Shown one piece after another: positions 37,604-45,749 of a DNA stretch of 64,000 bases. The DNA comes from Rhizobium sp. ZPR4 (GTDB lineage: Bacteria > Pseudomonadota > Alphaproteobacteria > Rhizobiales > Rhizobiaceae): positions 682,001-746,000 of the forward strand of contig NZ_CP157968.1 of the NCBI RefSeq assembly GCF_040215725.1, given 5' to 3'. The position numbers and the translations under genes were made by a program. Positions within the stretch are counted from its first letter, which is position 1. The number at the start of each line of letters is the position of its first letter. The notes below the pieces were generated by a model. The model had not been told where the DNA came from. It searched no databases and saw nothing but the letters and a program-made list of their open reading frames with translations.

Positions 37604-38745
37604 CGGCCTCACATACTCGTCCCTTGCGGGTCTTCTTCTACGTTCAGCATCTGCTCGGTATCGGCCATCTGGCGCGGGCGAGCCGCATTGCCAGCGCTCT
37701 GGCGAAAGACGGCTGCCAGGTGACGGTAGTCACCGGCGGCGTGCCGGTGAACGGCTTCCCGGGGGCGGATGTCACTTCCGTCACATTGCCGGCCGTGGTT
37801 GCCAGCAGCGCCGGCTTCTCCGGTCTTGCCGATCAATCTGGCAATGCCGCCGGCGAGGAGTTCCTGTCGCGCCGCCGCGATTTGCTGCTGGAGGCGTTCC
37901 GACAGGCGGCACCCGATGTCGTCATCATCGAGGCCTTTCCTTTCGGTCGCAGGCAGATGCGTTTCGAGCTTCTGCCGCTGCTCGATGCCATTTCTGAAGC
38001 CGATCCGAAGCCGAGGCTCTATACTTCGGTACGTGATATTCTGCAGCAGCAGAAGAAGCCGGGGCGCGACGAAGAGACGGTCGGCCTCTTGCGCGACCAC
38101 TTCGATGGCGTGCTCGTCCATGGGGATCCGCATTTCGTCCGGCTGGAAGAGACCTTTCCCTTGACCGATGCGATCGCCGACAAGATCGTCTATACGGGTC
38201 TTGTCGCACCCGCTTTACCGCCGGAACCTGTCGAAGTCTTCGACATCGTCGTTTCGGCTGGTGGCGGCGCTGTCGGGCGAGACCTCATCCGCGCCTCGCT
38301 GGAGGCGGCAAGCCGTGTGGCGACCGATCGTCGCTGGCTATTGATCGCCGGGCCGAACCTGCCCGACCAGGATTATGCCGATCTCGCCATGGACGCGCCC
38401 GGCAACGTCGAGCTCGTTCGCTTTCGCAAGGATTTTCCCTCGCTTCTGCGCGCAGCCGAGCTGTCGATTTCGCAGGCCGGCTATAATACGGTCGGTGATC
38501 TTCTCGTGGCCGGCTGCCGCGCCATTCTCGTTCCTTTCACCGCCGGCGGCGAGACGGAGCAGTCCGTCAGGGCCGAACGGCTGGAGAGATTGGGGTTGGC
38601 ATTGGCCTTGCCGGAGGCGGGATTGACGACGGATATGCTGGTCGAGGCCGTGAAGACGGCGCTGTCTCGACCCAAGCCGGACAATCCGGATATCGATCTT
38701 GGCGGCGCGGCCAGAACATCCGTCTTTCTGCGCGAGGGCAGGTAG
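37600..38745 (+). CDS. Second MurG-like GT-B glycosyltransferase
   Basis: The protein has 381 residues from ATG 37600, which overlaps the preceding stop (ATGA); ATG 37567 and 37585 are alternatives in frame. It shares landmarks with the product at 35112: FYVQHLLGIGHLARASRIASALAKDG at the N-terminus, VSAGGGAVGRDLIRASL in the middle and SQAGYNTVGDLLVAGCRAILVPF near the C-terminus. It is therefore a divergent paralogue and probably adds a related sugar. The acceptor and donor are unknown. Confidence 0.75.
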   Translation: MTASHTRPLRVFFYVQHLLGIGHLARASRIASALAKDGCQVTVVTGGVPVNGFPGADVTSVTLPAVVASSAGFSGLADQSGNAAGEEFLSRRRDLLLEAFRQAAPDVVIIEAFPFGRRQMRFELLPLLDAISEADPKPRLYTSVRDILQQQKKPGRDEETVGLLRDHFDGVLVHGDPHFVRLEETFPLTDAIADKIVYTGLVAPALPPEPVEVFDIVVSAGGGAVGRDLIRASLEAASRVATDRRWLLIAGPNLPDQDYADLAMDAPGNVELVRFRKDFPSLLRAAELSISQAGYNTVGDLLVAGCRAILVPFTAGGETEQSVRAERLERLGLALALPEAGLTTDMLVEAVKTALSRPKPDNPDIDLGGAARTSVFLREGR

Positions 38746-38829
38746 GCACGTGTGCGGCTGATATCGGGGACATCCTGTCGTTTTATCCTCCTGGATTCCC
38801 GCAATCTTGTGATATAAATCGAAAAATCG

Positions 38830-38979
38830 ATGAATCGGGAGGAGCGTGGACGAAAGACCGGGCGGCGTCCCCTTTCACATATGGGGCCACGTATCCGTAA
38901 CGAAACCTTCCCGCATCTCTGCAACATCGGTGCCGGCATCGCGCTGGCGCTGGGCGTTGAATTTGAAAGCCTGCAGTAA
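38830..38979 (+). CDS. Possible 49-residue small ORF before the ABC exporter
   Basis: An ATG at 38830 opens a 49-codon frame ending in TAA at 38977-38979, only 3 bases before the exporter ATG and in the same reading frame. The product is Arg-rich at first, then has an IGAGIALALGVEF stretch. The second half has a codon third-position bias like a real gene. No good ribosome site is seen before the ATG. It could be a coupled leader peptide, a remnant, or chance. Confidence 0.25.
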   Translation: MNREERGRKTGRRPLSHMGPRIRNETFPHLCNIGAGIALALGVEFESLQ

Positions 38980-38982
38980 GCA

Positions 38983-41697
38983 ATGGAAAAAAGCCTAGCG
39001 CGCTACATTTGGTCGAATACCCGGCTGGAGCAGATCTGGATACTGCTTGTCGTTGCGGCCTCGATGATCCCGTACTTCCTGTCCTTCGACTTGCCGAAGC
39101 AGATCGTCAACGGGCCGATCCAGGGCAAGGGTTTCGAACATCCCGGCGATACGCAGACCTTCATGCACATTGCCTTCGATGTGCCGCTCATCGGCCATGT
39201 CGAGATTTTTCAGGGCATGCAGCTAACGCGCATGTGGATGCTCGTTGCACTGAGCATGGTGTTTTTGGCGCTCGTCGTCCTCAACGGTCTCTTCAAGCTC
39301 TATATCAACACCTATAAGGGACGGCTGGGCGAGCGCATGCTTCGCCGCATCCGCTTCGAGCTGATCGACCGCGTATTGCGGTTTCCGCCTGCCCATTTCA
39401 AGCGGGTAAAGCCCGCCGAAATCGCCACCATGATCAAGGATGAGGTGGAGCCGATGGGCGGCTTCACGGGCGATGCCTTTGTGCAGCCTGCCCTTCTCGG
39501 CGGCCAGGCGGTCACCGCGCTCATCTTCATCATCATGCAGAATTTCTGGCTCGGCATGATCGCCGCCGGCATCGTCGCCGTGCAGGCGATCGTCATCCCC
39601 CGTATGCGCAAGCGGCTTCTGGAACTCGGCCGCCAGCGGCAGCTGACGGCGCGCGAGCTTTCCGGCCGCGTTGGCGAGATCGTCGACGGTATCGGTACCA
39701 TCCACGCCAACGACACCACGAACCTGGAGCGCGCCGATATCGCCCAGCGGCTCGGATTGATCTTCTCGATCCGCTACGATCTTTATCAGTGGAAGTTCCT
39801 GGTGAAGTTCATCAACAACTTCCTTGCCCAGGTGACGCCGTTCCTGTTCTATCTGATCGGCGGCTTTCTGGCATTGCAGGGTCGTTTGGACATTGGTCAG
39901 CTCGTTGCCGTCATCAATGCCTATAAGGATCTGCCGGGACCGCTGAAGGAACTGATCGACTGGGATCAGTCGCGTCAGGACGTTCAGGTCAAGTACAATC
40001 AGGTGGTCGAGCAGTTCAGCGTCGAGAATCTGATCGATCCCAAGATCCAGGTCGTCTCGCATGCGCCGGCGGCCCGCATCACTCATTCCCTCGTCGCGAC
40101 AAATCTGACCGTCGTTGACGATAGCGGCGCGCGCGTGCTGGACCATGTCTCGGTCGAGATTCATCCGGGTGAAAGGGTGGCGATCGTCGGCGACAGCGGT
40201 GCGGGCGGCGAATATCTCGCCGAGGCATTCGGGCGCCTGATCTGGCCGGACAGCGGCCGCGTCTCGATCGACGGCCGCGATATCCTGGAGTTACCGGAAT
40301 CGCTTACCGGGCGACGTATCGCCTATGCCTCTTCCGAGACGTTCTTCTTTCACGGTACCTTGCGCAGCAATCTCCTTTACGGCCTCAAGCATGCGCCGCT
40401 CGTTGCTCCTGTCTACAGCGAGGATGAGGCTGCAAAAGCCAAGTGGAGCGTGGCCGAGGCCCGGCGCGCGGCCAATCCGGAATTCGATCTCAATAGCGAT
40501 TGGGTCGATTATGCTGCCGCCGGCGCAACGGGACCGGATGATATTTATTCCGCCATCCGTCCGGTTCTCGATGCCGTTACCATGTCGCAGGATATTTTCG
40601 ACATGGCATTGCGTTCGAATGTGGACGCTGCCGCGCATCAGGATCTGACGTCGCGCATTGTCGAGCTGCGGCAGGCACTGCGATCGCAGCTTGAGGAGGA
40701 GAAACTCGAGGATCTTGTGGTTCCCTTCGAGTTCGATGCCTATAATCTGCAAGCGACAGTCGGTGAAAATCTACTCTTCGGTACGCTGAAGCGACCGCAG
40801 ATGACCAATCGCAAGCTGGCGGCACACCCTTACTTTCGGCAGGTATTTGCTGAGACGGGCCTAGTGTCCGACTTGTACGATATGGGGCTCGAGATTGCCG
40901 AAAACGCGGTCGAGCTCTTTACCGACCTGCCGCCGGATCACCCGTTCTTCCAGCAACTGACTTTCATGACGGCGGAAGACATCCCGACCTATGAGGCGCT
41001 GCTGCAGAAGCTGAACGGCAAGGGCTATGAGGCGGCCGACGATGACGAGCGTGCCGCCATTATCCGCCTAAGCTTCTCCTATATCGAACCACGTCACCGC
41101 TTCGGCCTTCTGACACAAGTGCTCATGGAAAAGATCGTGCAGGCGCGCGCGAAGTTCTATGAGAATATTCCGGCCGATCTCGCCAAGTTGATTGAGCGCT
41201 ACGATCCGGAGCGTTTTACCGCCTCCGCCACCTTGATGGATAACGTGCTGTTTGGCCGTATCGCCCATCAGCAGGCCAATGCGCCGGAACGTATCCATCA
41301 GATCATGTATGATGTGTTCGGGCGTCTCGGCATGCATGACAGCGTTCTGTCGATCGGCCTGGATTTCGATGTCGGCTCCGGCGGCAAGCGCCTGACGAAC
41401 GTGCAGCGCCAGAAGCTCAATCTCGGTCGCGCGCTTTTGAAACGGGCCGATTACATCATCTGCAATCGTCCGCTGCCGGCGCTCGATCATCGTATTCAGG
41501 ATCAGATTGCGAGGGCTATTCTGGGCGAGTTCGATAGCGACGGCTATGCCCCAGCGATCATCTGGGTCCTGTCCAATCCCAGCTTTGCCGAATTATTCGA
41601 CCGCGTTCTGGTCTTCGACCATGGCAGCCTTGTCGAAAGTGGCTCCACGACCGATCTTTTAGAGAAAAACGGTATGTTCAAAGAACTGTTATCGTAA
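38983..41697 (+). CDS. ABC-exporter-like membrane protein with degenerate, insertion-bearing NBD
   Basis: The 904-residue protein has an exporter-type membrane domain (about residues 15-330, six helices; LARYIWSNTRLEQIWILLVV at the start) and a C-terminal region that aligns with an ABC ATPase. All key ATPase residues are changed: Walker A is G403-DSGAG-G409-E410 (Lys and Ser/Thr lost), the Q-loop Gln is Ser450-451, the signature is L804-TNVQ, Walker B is N828-R829 in place of Asp-Glu, and the H-switch is N865. About 350 residues separate Q-loop and signature, where 55-60 is normal. The protein should not hydrolyse ATP in the usual way. It follows three glycosyltransferase genes and precedes a cyclic-nucleotide-binding protein. 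A glycan-transport or scaffold role is inferred only. Confidence 0.85.
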   Translation: MEKSLARYIWSNTRLEQIWILLVVAASMIPYFLSFDLPKQIVNGPIQGKGFEHPGDTQTFMHIAFDVPLIGHVEIFQGMQLTRMWMLVALSMVFLALVVLNGLFKLYINTYKGRLGERMLRRIRFELIDRVLRFPPAHFKRVKPAEIATMIKDEVEPMGGFTGDAFVQPALLGGQAVTALIFIIMQNFWLGMIAAGIVAVQAIVIPRMRKRLLELGRQRQLTARELSGRVGEIVDGIGTIHANDTTNLERADIAQRLGLIFSIRYDLYQWKFLVKFINNFLAQVTPFLFYLIGGFLALQGRLDIGQLVAVINAYKDLPGPLKELIDWDQSRQDVQVKYNQVVEQFSVENLIDPKIQVVSHAPAARITHSLVATNLTVVDDSGARVLDHVSVEIHPGERVAIVGDSGAGGEYLAEAFGRLIWPDSGRVSIDGRDILELPESLTGRRIAYASSETFFFHGTLRSNLLYGLKHAPLVAPVYSEDEAAKAKWSVAEARRAANPEFDLNSDWVDYAAAGATGPDDIYSAIRPVLDAVTMSQDIFDMALRSNVDAAAHQDLTSRIVELRQALRSQLEEEKLEDLVVPFEFDAYNLQATVGENLLFGTLKRPQMTNRKLAAHPYFRQVFAETGLVSDLYDMGLEIAENAVELFTDLPPDHPFFQQLTFMTAEDIPTYEALLQKLNGKGYEAADDDERAAIIRLSFSYIEPRHRFGLLTQVLMEKIVQARAKFYENIPADLAKLIERYDPERFTASATLMDNVLFGRIAHQQANAPERIHQIMYDVFGRLGMHDSVLSIGLDFDVGSGGKRLTNVQRQKLNLGRALLKRADYIICNRPLPALDHRIQDQIARAILGEFDSDGYAPAIIWVLSNPSFAELFDRVLVFDHGSLVESGSTTDLLEKNGMFKELLS

Positions 41698-41750
41698 TAT
41701 CCTATCTCGACAGTGGCGTCTGGGGCCGAACACTGGGGGTACCGAAGCTC

Positions 41751-42227
41751 ATGCTTCTGAAGGATGAAGTTGAAATGCTGAAGCGGGTGCCGATTTTTTC
41801 GCGCATTGCACCCGCAAAATTGAAACTCTTGGCGTTTACGTCCGATCGGGTCAGCTACAATGCTGGCCAAACCCTGTTTCATCAGGGTGATCAAGGTGAT
41901 GCGGCCTATGTTGTTCTTTCAGGAACTGCTGATATTCTCGTCGATAGCCCTGCCGGCGAGATCAAGGTTGCCGAAGTCGACCTTAATTCCATCGTTGGCG
42001 AAATTGCCATCCTCTGCGATGTCTCCCGTACAGCCACGGTGAAAGCGACCTCGAGGCTCGAAGCCTTGAAGATTAGCAAGGAGCATTTCCTGAAGCTACT
42101 CAGCGATTTCCCGGAAATGGCCGTCGAGATCATGCGCGTGCTGGCGGACCGCCTCAACCACACGACCTCGGAACTGACCGCCGTCCGCAGCCGTCTCAAC
42201 CAGCCGCAGTCGATGTCCACCCATTGA
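41751..42227 (+). CDS. Stand-alone cyclic-nucleotide-binding (CNB) domain protein
   Basis: The 158-residue protein consists of one CNB domain (residues about 12-130) and a helical tail; there is no DNA-binding domain. The phosphate-binding cassette reads VGEIAILCDVSRTATV, keeping the Glu (E84) and Arg (R93) that hold the cyclic phosphate in CRP-type domains, so cAMP or cGMP binding is likely. It starts 53 bases after the pseudo-ABC gene. A regulator that senses cyclic nucleotide and acts by protein contact on the exporter or transferases is a reasonable inference. Confidence 0.85.
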   Translation: MLLKDEVEMLKRVPIFSRIAPAKLKLLAFTSDRVSYNAGQTLFHQGDQGDAAYVVLSGTADILVDSPAGEIKVAEVDLNSIVGEIAILCDVSRTATVKATSRLEALKISKEHFLKLLSDFPEMAVEIMRVLADRLNHTTSELTAVRSRLNQPQSMSTH

Positions 42228-42240
42228 TATCGAAGGGTTC

Positions 42241-42267
42241 GGCGTCCGTGCTTGAGCGGCGGACGCC
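42241..42267 (+). promoter_or_regulatory. Hairpin just before the CYTH gene
   Basis: GGCGTCCG (42241-42248) pairs with CGGACGCC (42260-42267) around an 11-base loop, ending 9 bases before the CYTH ATG. No ribosome site is visible there and no T-run follows, so it may restrict translation initiation or protect the upstream message. Confidence 0.45.
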
Positions 42268-42276
42268 CATTGCGAC

Positions 42277-42825
42277 ATGGCGAACTCAATCCCTAAATAT
42301 GCGCGGCCCGAATATGAGCGCCGGTTTCTTGTCGGCGACATTCCGGATCTTTCCGGAGCGGCATTCCGGCTGATCGACGATCTTTATCTCAACGACACCA
42401 GGTTGCGCCTGCGCAAGATCGTCTGCGATGACGGAGATACGCAGTATAAGCTTTGCAAGACGTACCCCGACGCCGGCGGCGATCCGCTTGCAATCGTCAA
42501 TGTCTACCTGACATCGCAGGAATATGATGTCTTCTCAGCGCTGGCCGGCAAAGGCATTCGGAAGAGGCGGTACAATATCGCCTCGTCTGCGCTTTGCCTC
42601 GATGTTTTCGAAGGTCAGCTTACCGGTTTGGTTCTATGCGAGATCGAGGCGGCATCCGTCGCTTTGCTCGACGCACATACATTGCCTCACTGGATTGGAC
42701 GCGACGTTTCAGACGACCCGTTTTTCACCGGCGGCAATCTTGCATCTATCGATGCTGCGCAATTGTCGGCGAAACTGGCATCGCTCGGGTCTTGCGCTCA
42801 CGCGTTGATCCGTCGCGACCTGTAA
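42277..42825 (+). CDS. CYTH (triphosphate tunnel) domain protein
   Basis: The 182-residue protein opens with the CYTH hallmark: E12-Y-E14-R-R16-FLV, matching ExExK with Arg for Lys. Basic tunnel strands follow (TRLRLRK near residue 40, YKLCKTYP near 58) and acidic strands later (LDVFEG, GLVLCEIEAA near 125). CYTH proteins are triphosphatases (tripolyphosphate, thiamine triphosphate) or, in a few bacteria, class IV adenylate cyclases. The Lys-to-Arg change makes the activity uncertain. It lies 49 bases after the CNB gene on the same strand. Confidence 0.78.
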   Translation: MANSIPKYARPEYERRFLVGDIPDLSGAAFRLIDDLYLNDTRLRLRKIVCDDGDTQYKLCKTYPDAGGDPLAIVNVYLTSQEYDVFSALAGKGIRKRRYNIASSALCLDVFEGQLTGLVLCEIEAASVALLDAHTLPHWIGRDVSDDPFFTGGNLASIDAAQLSAKLASLGSCAHALIRRDL

Positions 42826-42954
42826 GCCCGTGGTGAGGCGTGGGATGCGCTCGAAAAGGAGCTTGCACCGGCCATGCGCGCGGATGATAGCGAGTTCGTT
42901 GGAGTTTCTGCCGAAGATGTCATTCGCCGCAATTATATTCAGATCTGGCAATAG
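42826..42954 (+). pseudogene. Coding-like remnant in frame after the CYTH gene
   Basis: Directly after the CYTH stop, 42 codons remain open in the same frame (GEAWDALEKELAPAM, then DDSEFVGVSAEDVIRRN) with amino-acid composition like a real small protein, for instance the end of an antitoxin-type or other acidic helical protein. It has no ribosome site and only an internal ATG at 42874. A decayed gene fragment is the best guess. Confidence 0.25.
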
Positions 42955-43039
42955 TGGTTGATGCTGATTTGCCTGACTTTGGCATCACGACGTCGGCCCT
43001 GGCTGAATAGCAAGGCCGACGTTCTGGTCGCACTCTTCG

Positions 43040-44116
43040 CTATTTTCCGTAAGTCAGTACCGTAAACGTATTGGGGAAGAACGTGTTGGCATAGAAGGGA
43101 GAGACTGCCGTCAGGATCTTCTTCGAGGCATCGGCGCTGCCTTCAGCCGTGATGGCATAGATCGCCTTGGTTTGACGGTCCATCGCCATGGTGCGAACGC
43201 CGGCGCGGGTGCCGAGCGTTTCCAGCGGCTTGTAACTGTCAGGGCCATCGACCTCGAAAACGTTGAGATTGGCGCTCACGCCATTTGCAGTGAAGATACG
43301 TTTCAGGTCGCCGTCGTAGACGATGCTGTCGGTTCCTCCCCCGATCTCGGCGCTGTAAACTATCTTGCCGCTATCGCCATCAAGGACGGTGAAAGAGGGC
43401 TTGATGGCATCGTGTCCGCGGCAGCTGATGTAGACGCGTTCGTCAGCGGCATTGACGGTTACTGCGGTTGGGTGACCGCAAGCGGGGGCGGTGTCGTAGG
43501 TTGCAACAACCTTTCCGGCTTTGGTGTCGATCTTGTAGACTTTATCGAGATCCTGTGCCGCGAGGAAGAAGGCGGACTTGCCGTCGCTATCGGCACCTTC
43601 GACCTTTTTGCTTGGCACCTTCAGACGACCGACTTCCTTGAGTGAAGGGACATCCAGCATGATCAGTTCGGTGCCGTCTTGCCCGGCGCCCATATTCAGC
43701 ACCAGACGTTTGCTGACGGCATCATAATGGCTGGTGTCGAGATCCTCGCCAACCTTGATCGGTGCCTGGGCCTCCAGCGTTGAAAGCTTGAACGGCGTAA
43801 TCGTGCCATCCTCGTTGTTGGAAATGCCAAGATCGAATTCGGGGATGAGTACGGCGCCATCTGAACTATCGGTCGCGGTCTTATCGATCACCTTTATGAC
43901 CTTGTCGGTCGCGGGATCGAAGACCTGCAAACCTTCCTTACGATGACCCAGAAAAACGTGATGCGTGGCTGAATCGACCGAAACATAATCATAGCCTGAG
44001 CCTTTGCCTTCGATCATGGTAGCATGTTGCTGATGCCAACCATCGAATGCGAATGCCGGCGTCATCATAATCAACGCGAGTGCAGTTGTGGAAATTGCCA
44101 AGCTCGACCTTATCAT
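43040..44116 (-). CDS. Exported YncE/YVTN-type beta-propeller protein
   Basis: The 358-residue protein starts at ATG 44116 (GGGAG upstream) with a signal peptide (IRSSLAISTTALALIMMTPAFAF). The rest is made of repeated propeller blades with motifs such as VSVDSATHHVFLGH, GLQVFDPATDKVIKVI and ERVYISCRGHDAIKPSFTVLDGDSGKIVYS, typical of the YncE / YVTN family in the periplasm. Its binding partner is unknown. It is the only gene on its strand between the CYTH gene and the FAH-fold gene; no operon is obvious. Confidence 0.75.
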   Translation of the reverse strand: MIRSSLAISTTALALIMMTPAFAFDGWHQQHATMIEGKGSGYDYVSVDSATHHVFLGHRKEGLQVFDPATDKVIKVIDKTATDSSDGAVLIPEFDLGISNNEDGTITPFKLSTLEAQAPIKVGEDLDTSHYDAVSKRLVLNMGAGQDGTELIMLDVPSLKEVGRLKVPSKKVEGADSDGKSAFFLAAQDLDKVYKIDTKAGKVVATYDTAPACGHPTAVTVNAADERVYISCRGHDAIKPSFTVLDGDSGKIVYSAEIGGGTDSIVYDGDLKRIFTANGVSANLNVFEVDGPDSYKPLETLGTRAGVRTMAMDRQTKAIYAITAEGSADASKKILTAVSPFYANTFFPNTFTVLTYGK

Positions 44117-44427
44117 CCTATTTCTCCCTGATAAGTTTGCCGTTCCCCCCGGCCTCCGCACGCTAACAAATGAAGCTTTCAATGAGCTTTCATCGAGGAA
44201 CCTTTAGGCGCCGACCGCAGCGAAATGTCTGCCCTGACGGATCTCGGAAGCATACGATCGTCTTCTGTCGACCGAGGCGATCAGGCGTGCAATCTATAGC
44301 GGAGCAACCGCAGAACATCTTACAATCCCACGTGTCGCCGAATGCTGAATGCCAGACAAATTGAAGAAATCCCGCCATGGCTTGCCTGGCGGGCTGAGCT
44401 GCTCCAAATCTCGGTTCAGTCGAGGCC
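44117..44427. other. Intergenic region with one terminator
   Basis: These 311 bases separate the propeller gene start from the end of the FAH-fold gene. No coding stretch is recognised. The hairpin at 44371-44393 is listed separately; the rest should include the propeller promoter. Confidence 0.5.
44371..44393 (-). terminator. Probable terminator of the FAH-fold gene
   Basis: CCCGCCA and TGGCGGG form a 7-bp stem with a 9-base loop. On the minus strand it is followed by ATTTCTTCAATTTG, a T-rich tail, and it lies 35 bases after the stop of the gene at 44428-45570. Confidence 0.6.
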
Positions 44428-45570
44428 CTAAATCAGGCCGCGCCGGGCGAGGTTGCGCATCAGATGCGACGCACCGAACGTCCAGGGCGAGCATTCAGTC
44501 GACAGCAGCACGCGGTTCTTCAGCGAGCCGAGCTTGTCGTTGGAGATGGTGACGATGTCGCCGACCTTGTGGGTGAAGCCCTGGCCGGGCGTGTCGCGAT
44601 CCTCGACCGGCGCAAAAAGCGTTCCCATAAACAGCACGAAGCCATCGGGATACTGGTGATGGCGGCCGATGGTCTGGGAGACGAGGTCGAGCGGATCGCG
44701 GCTGATCTCCTTCATCGACGAGCGGCCGTGCAGTACATAGCCATCCTCGCCTTCGACCTTCAGGTCGAGATCGGCATTGCGCACGTCATCCAGAGCGTAC
44801 GTCTCGTCGAACAGACGGATAAACGGTCCGATCGAGCAGGAGGCATTGTTGTCCTTGGCCTTGCCGAGCAGCAAAGCAGATCGTCCTTCCACGTCACGCA
44901 GATTGACGTCGTTGCCGAGGGTGGCGCCCTTCACACGGCCCTGGCTGTCCACGGCCAGCACGATTTCCGGCTCCGGATTGTTCCATTTCGAAATCGGATG
45001 CAAGCCGACATCAGCGCCCGGTCCCACGGAGGACATGACTTGCGATTTCGAAAAGACTTCCGCGTCCGGACCGATGCCGACTTCGAGATATTGCGACCAC
45101 ACGCCTTCCTCAATCAGAGCCGCCTTGACCTTGGCGGCTTCGGGTGAGCCGGCCTTGAGGTTGCGCAGACTGTCGCCGATCAGTGCAGTCACTTTGCCAC
45201 GGATCGCTTCGGCAAGATCCGGATTGCCAGCGGCGCGCTCCTCGATGACACGCTCCAGCATCGAGCGGGCGAAGGTGACGCCGCAGGCCTTGATCGCCTG
45301 CAGATCGATGGGTGCGAGAAGATGGACGATCGAGCGGTCGGCCCTGGCGGCCAGCAGATCGTCGAGCTTGGCGACGGCTTGACCTTTCTGCGCGCGGACG
45401 AAGGCGACCGGATCGTCCTTTTCCAGCAAATCGCGCATGGTCGGCGCGTCTTTCGACGTGATGTCGTAGAGTATGCCGTCGCGAAGGGTGACGAGGGCAG
45501 GGCCTTCCACATCCGGGCGCCAGATGCGGCCAACGAATGTTCCGGTGGTGAATGTTTCCGAGCTGGCCAT
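44428..45570 (-). CDS. Fumarylacetoacetate-hydrolase-fold enzyme
   Basis: The 380-residue protein has the FAH-fold landmarks: GIGPDAEVFSKSQVMSSVGPG near residue 170, WNNPEPEIVLAVDSQGRVKGATLGNDVNLRDVEGRSALLLGKAKDNNASCSIGPF near 205-255, with the acidic metal ligand in NPEPEI. Related proteins include 2-keto-3-deoxy-sugar-acid dehydratases (arabinonate, fuconate type), which would fit a sugar-rich neighbourhood. The ATG at 45570 follows GGAGGAG. It lies downstream of the agp operon but after a terminator, so it is transcribed separately. Confidence 0.78.
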   Translation of the reverse strand: MASSETFTTGTFVGRIWRPDVEGPALVTLRDGILYDITSKDAPTMRDLLEKDDPVAFVRAQKGQAVAKLDDLLAARADRSIVHLLAPIDLQAIKACGVTFARSMLERVIEERAAGNPDLAEAIRGKVTALIGDSLRNLKAGSPEAAKVKAALIEEGVWSQYLEVGIGPDAEVFSKSQVMSSVGPGADVGLHPISKWNNPEPEIVLAVDSQGRVKGATLGNDVNLRDVEGRSALLLGKAKDNNASCSIGPFIRLFDETYALDDVRNADLDLKVEGEDGYVLHGRSSMKEISRDPLDLVSQTIGRHHQYPDGFVLFMGTLFAPVEDRDTPGQGFTHKVGDIVTISNDKLGSLKNRVLLSTECSPWTFGASHLMRNLARRGLI

Positions 45571-45693
45571 GTCGTTCGTCTCCTCCAAACTGCGAGTGTT
45601 TTCTAACCCAGGCGAATGTGCTTTGCCATCGATTATCGATGCGACATTCGCCCGCGTTTTGGATTTTCATTTTTTCCCGCACGCTAAAAATGC

Positions 45694-45722
45694 AAGGCCC
45701 CGCGGCAGCACCGCGAGGCCTT
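45694..45722 (-). terminator. Terminator of the alpha-galactoside operon
   Basis: AAGGCCCCGCGG (45694-45705) pairs with CCGCGAGGCCTT (45711-45722) with one mismatch and a five-base loop. On the minus strand it follows the last agp gene by 27 bases and is followed by GCATTTTT, giving a Rho-independent form. Confidence 0.75.
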
Positions 45723-45749
45723 TGGGCCGCAAGCCGGGAGAGAGTGGCT

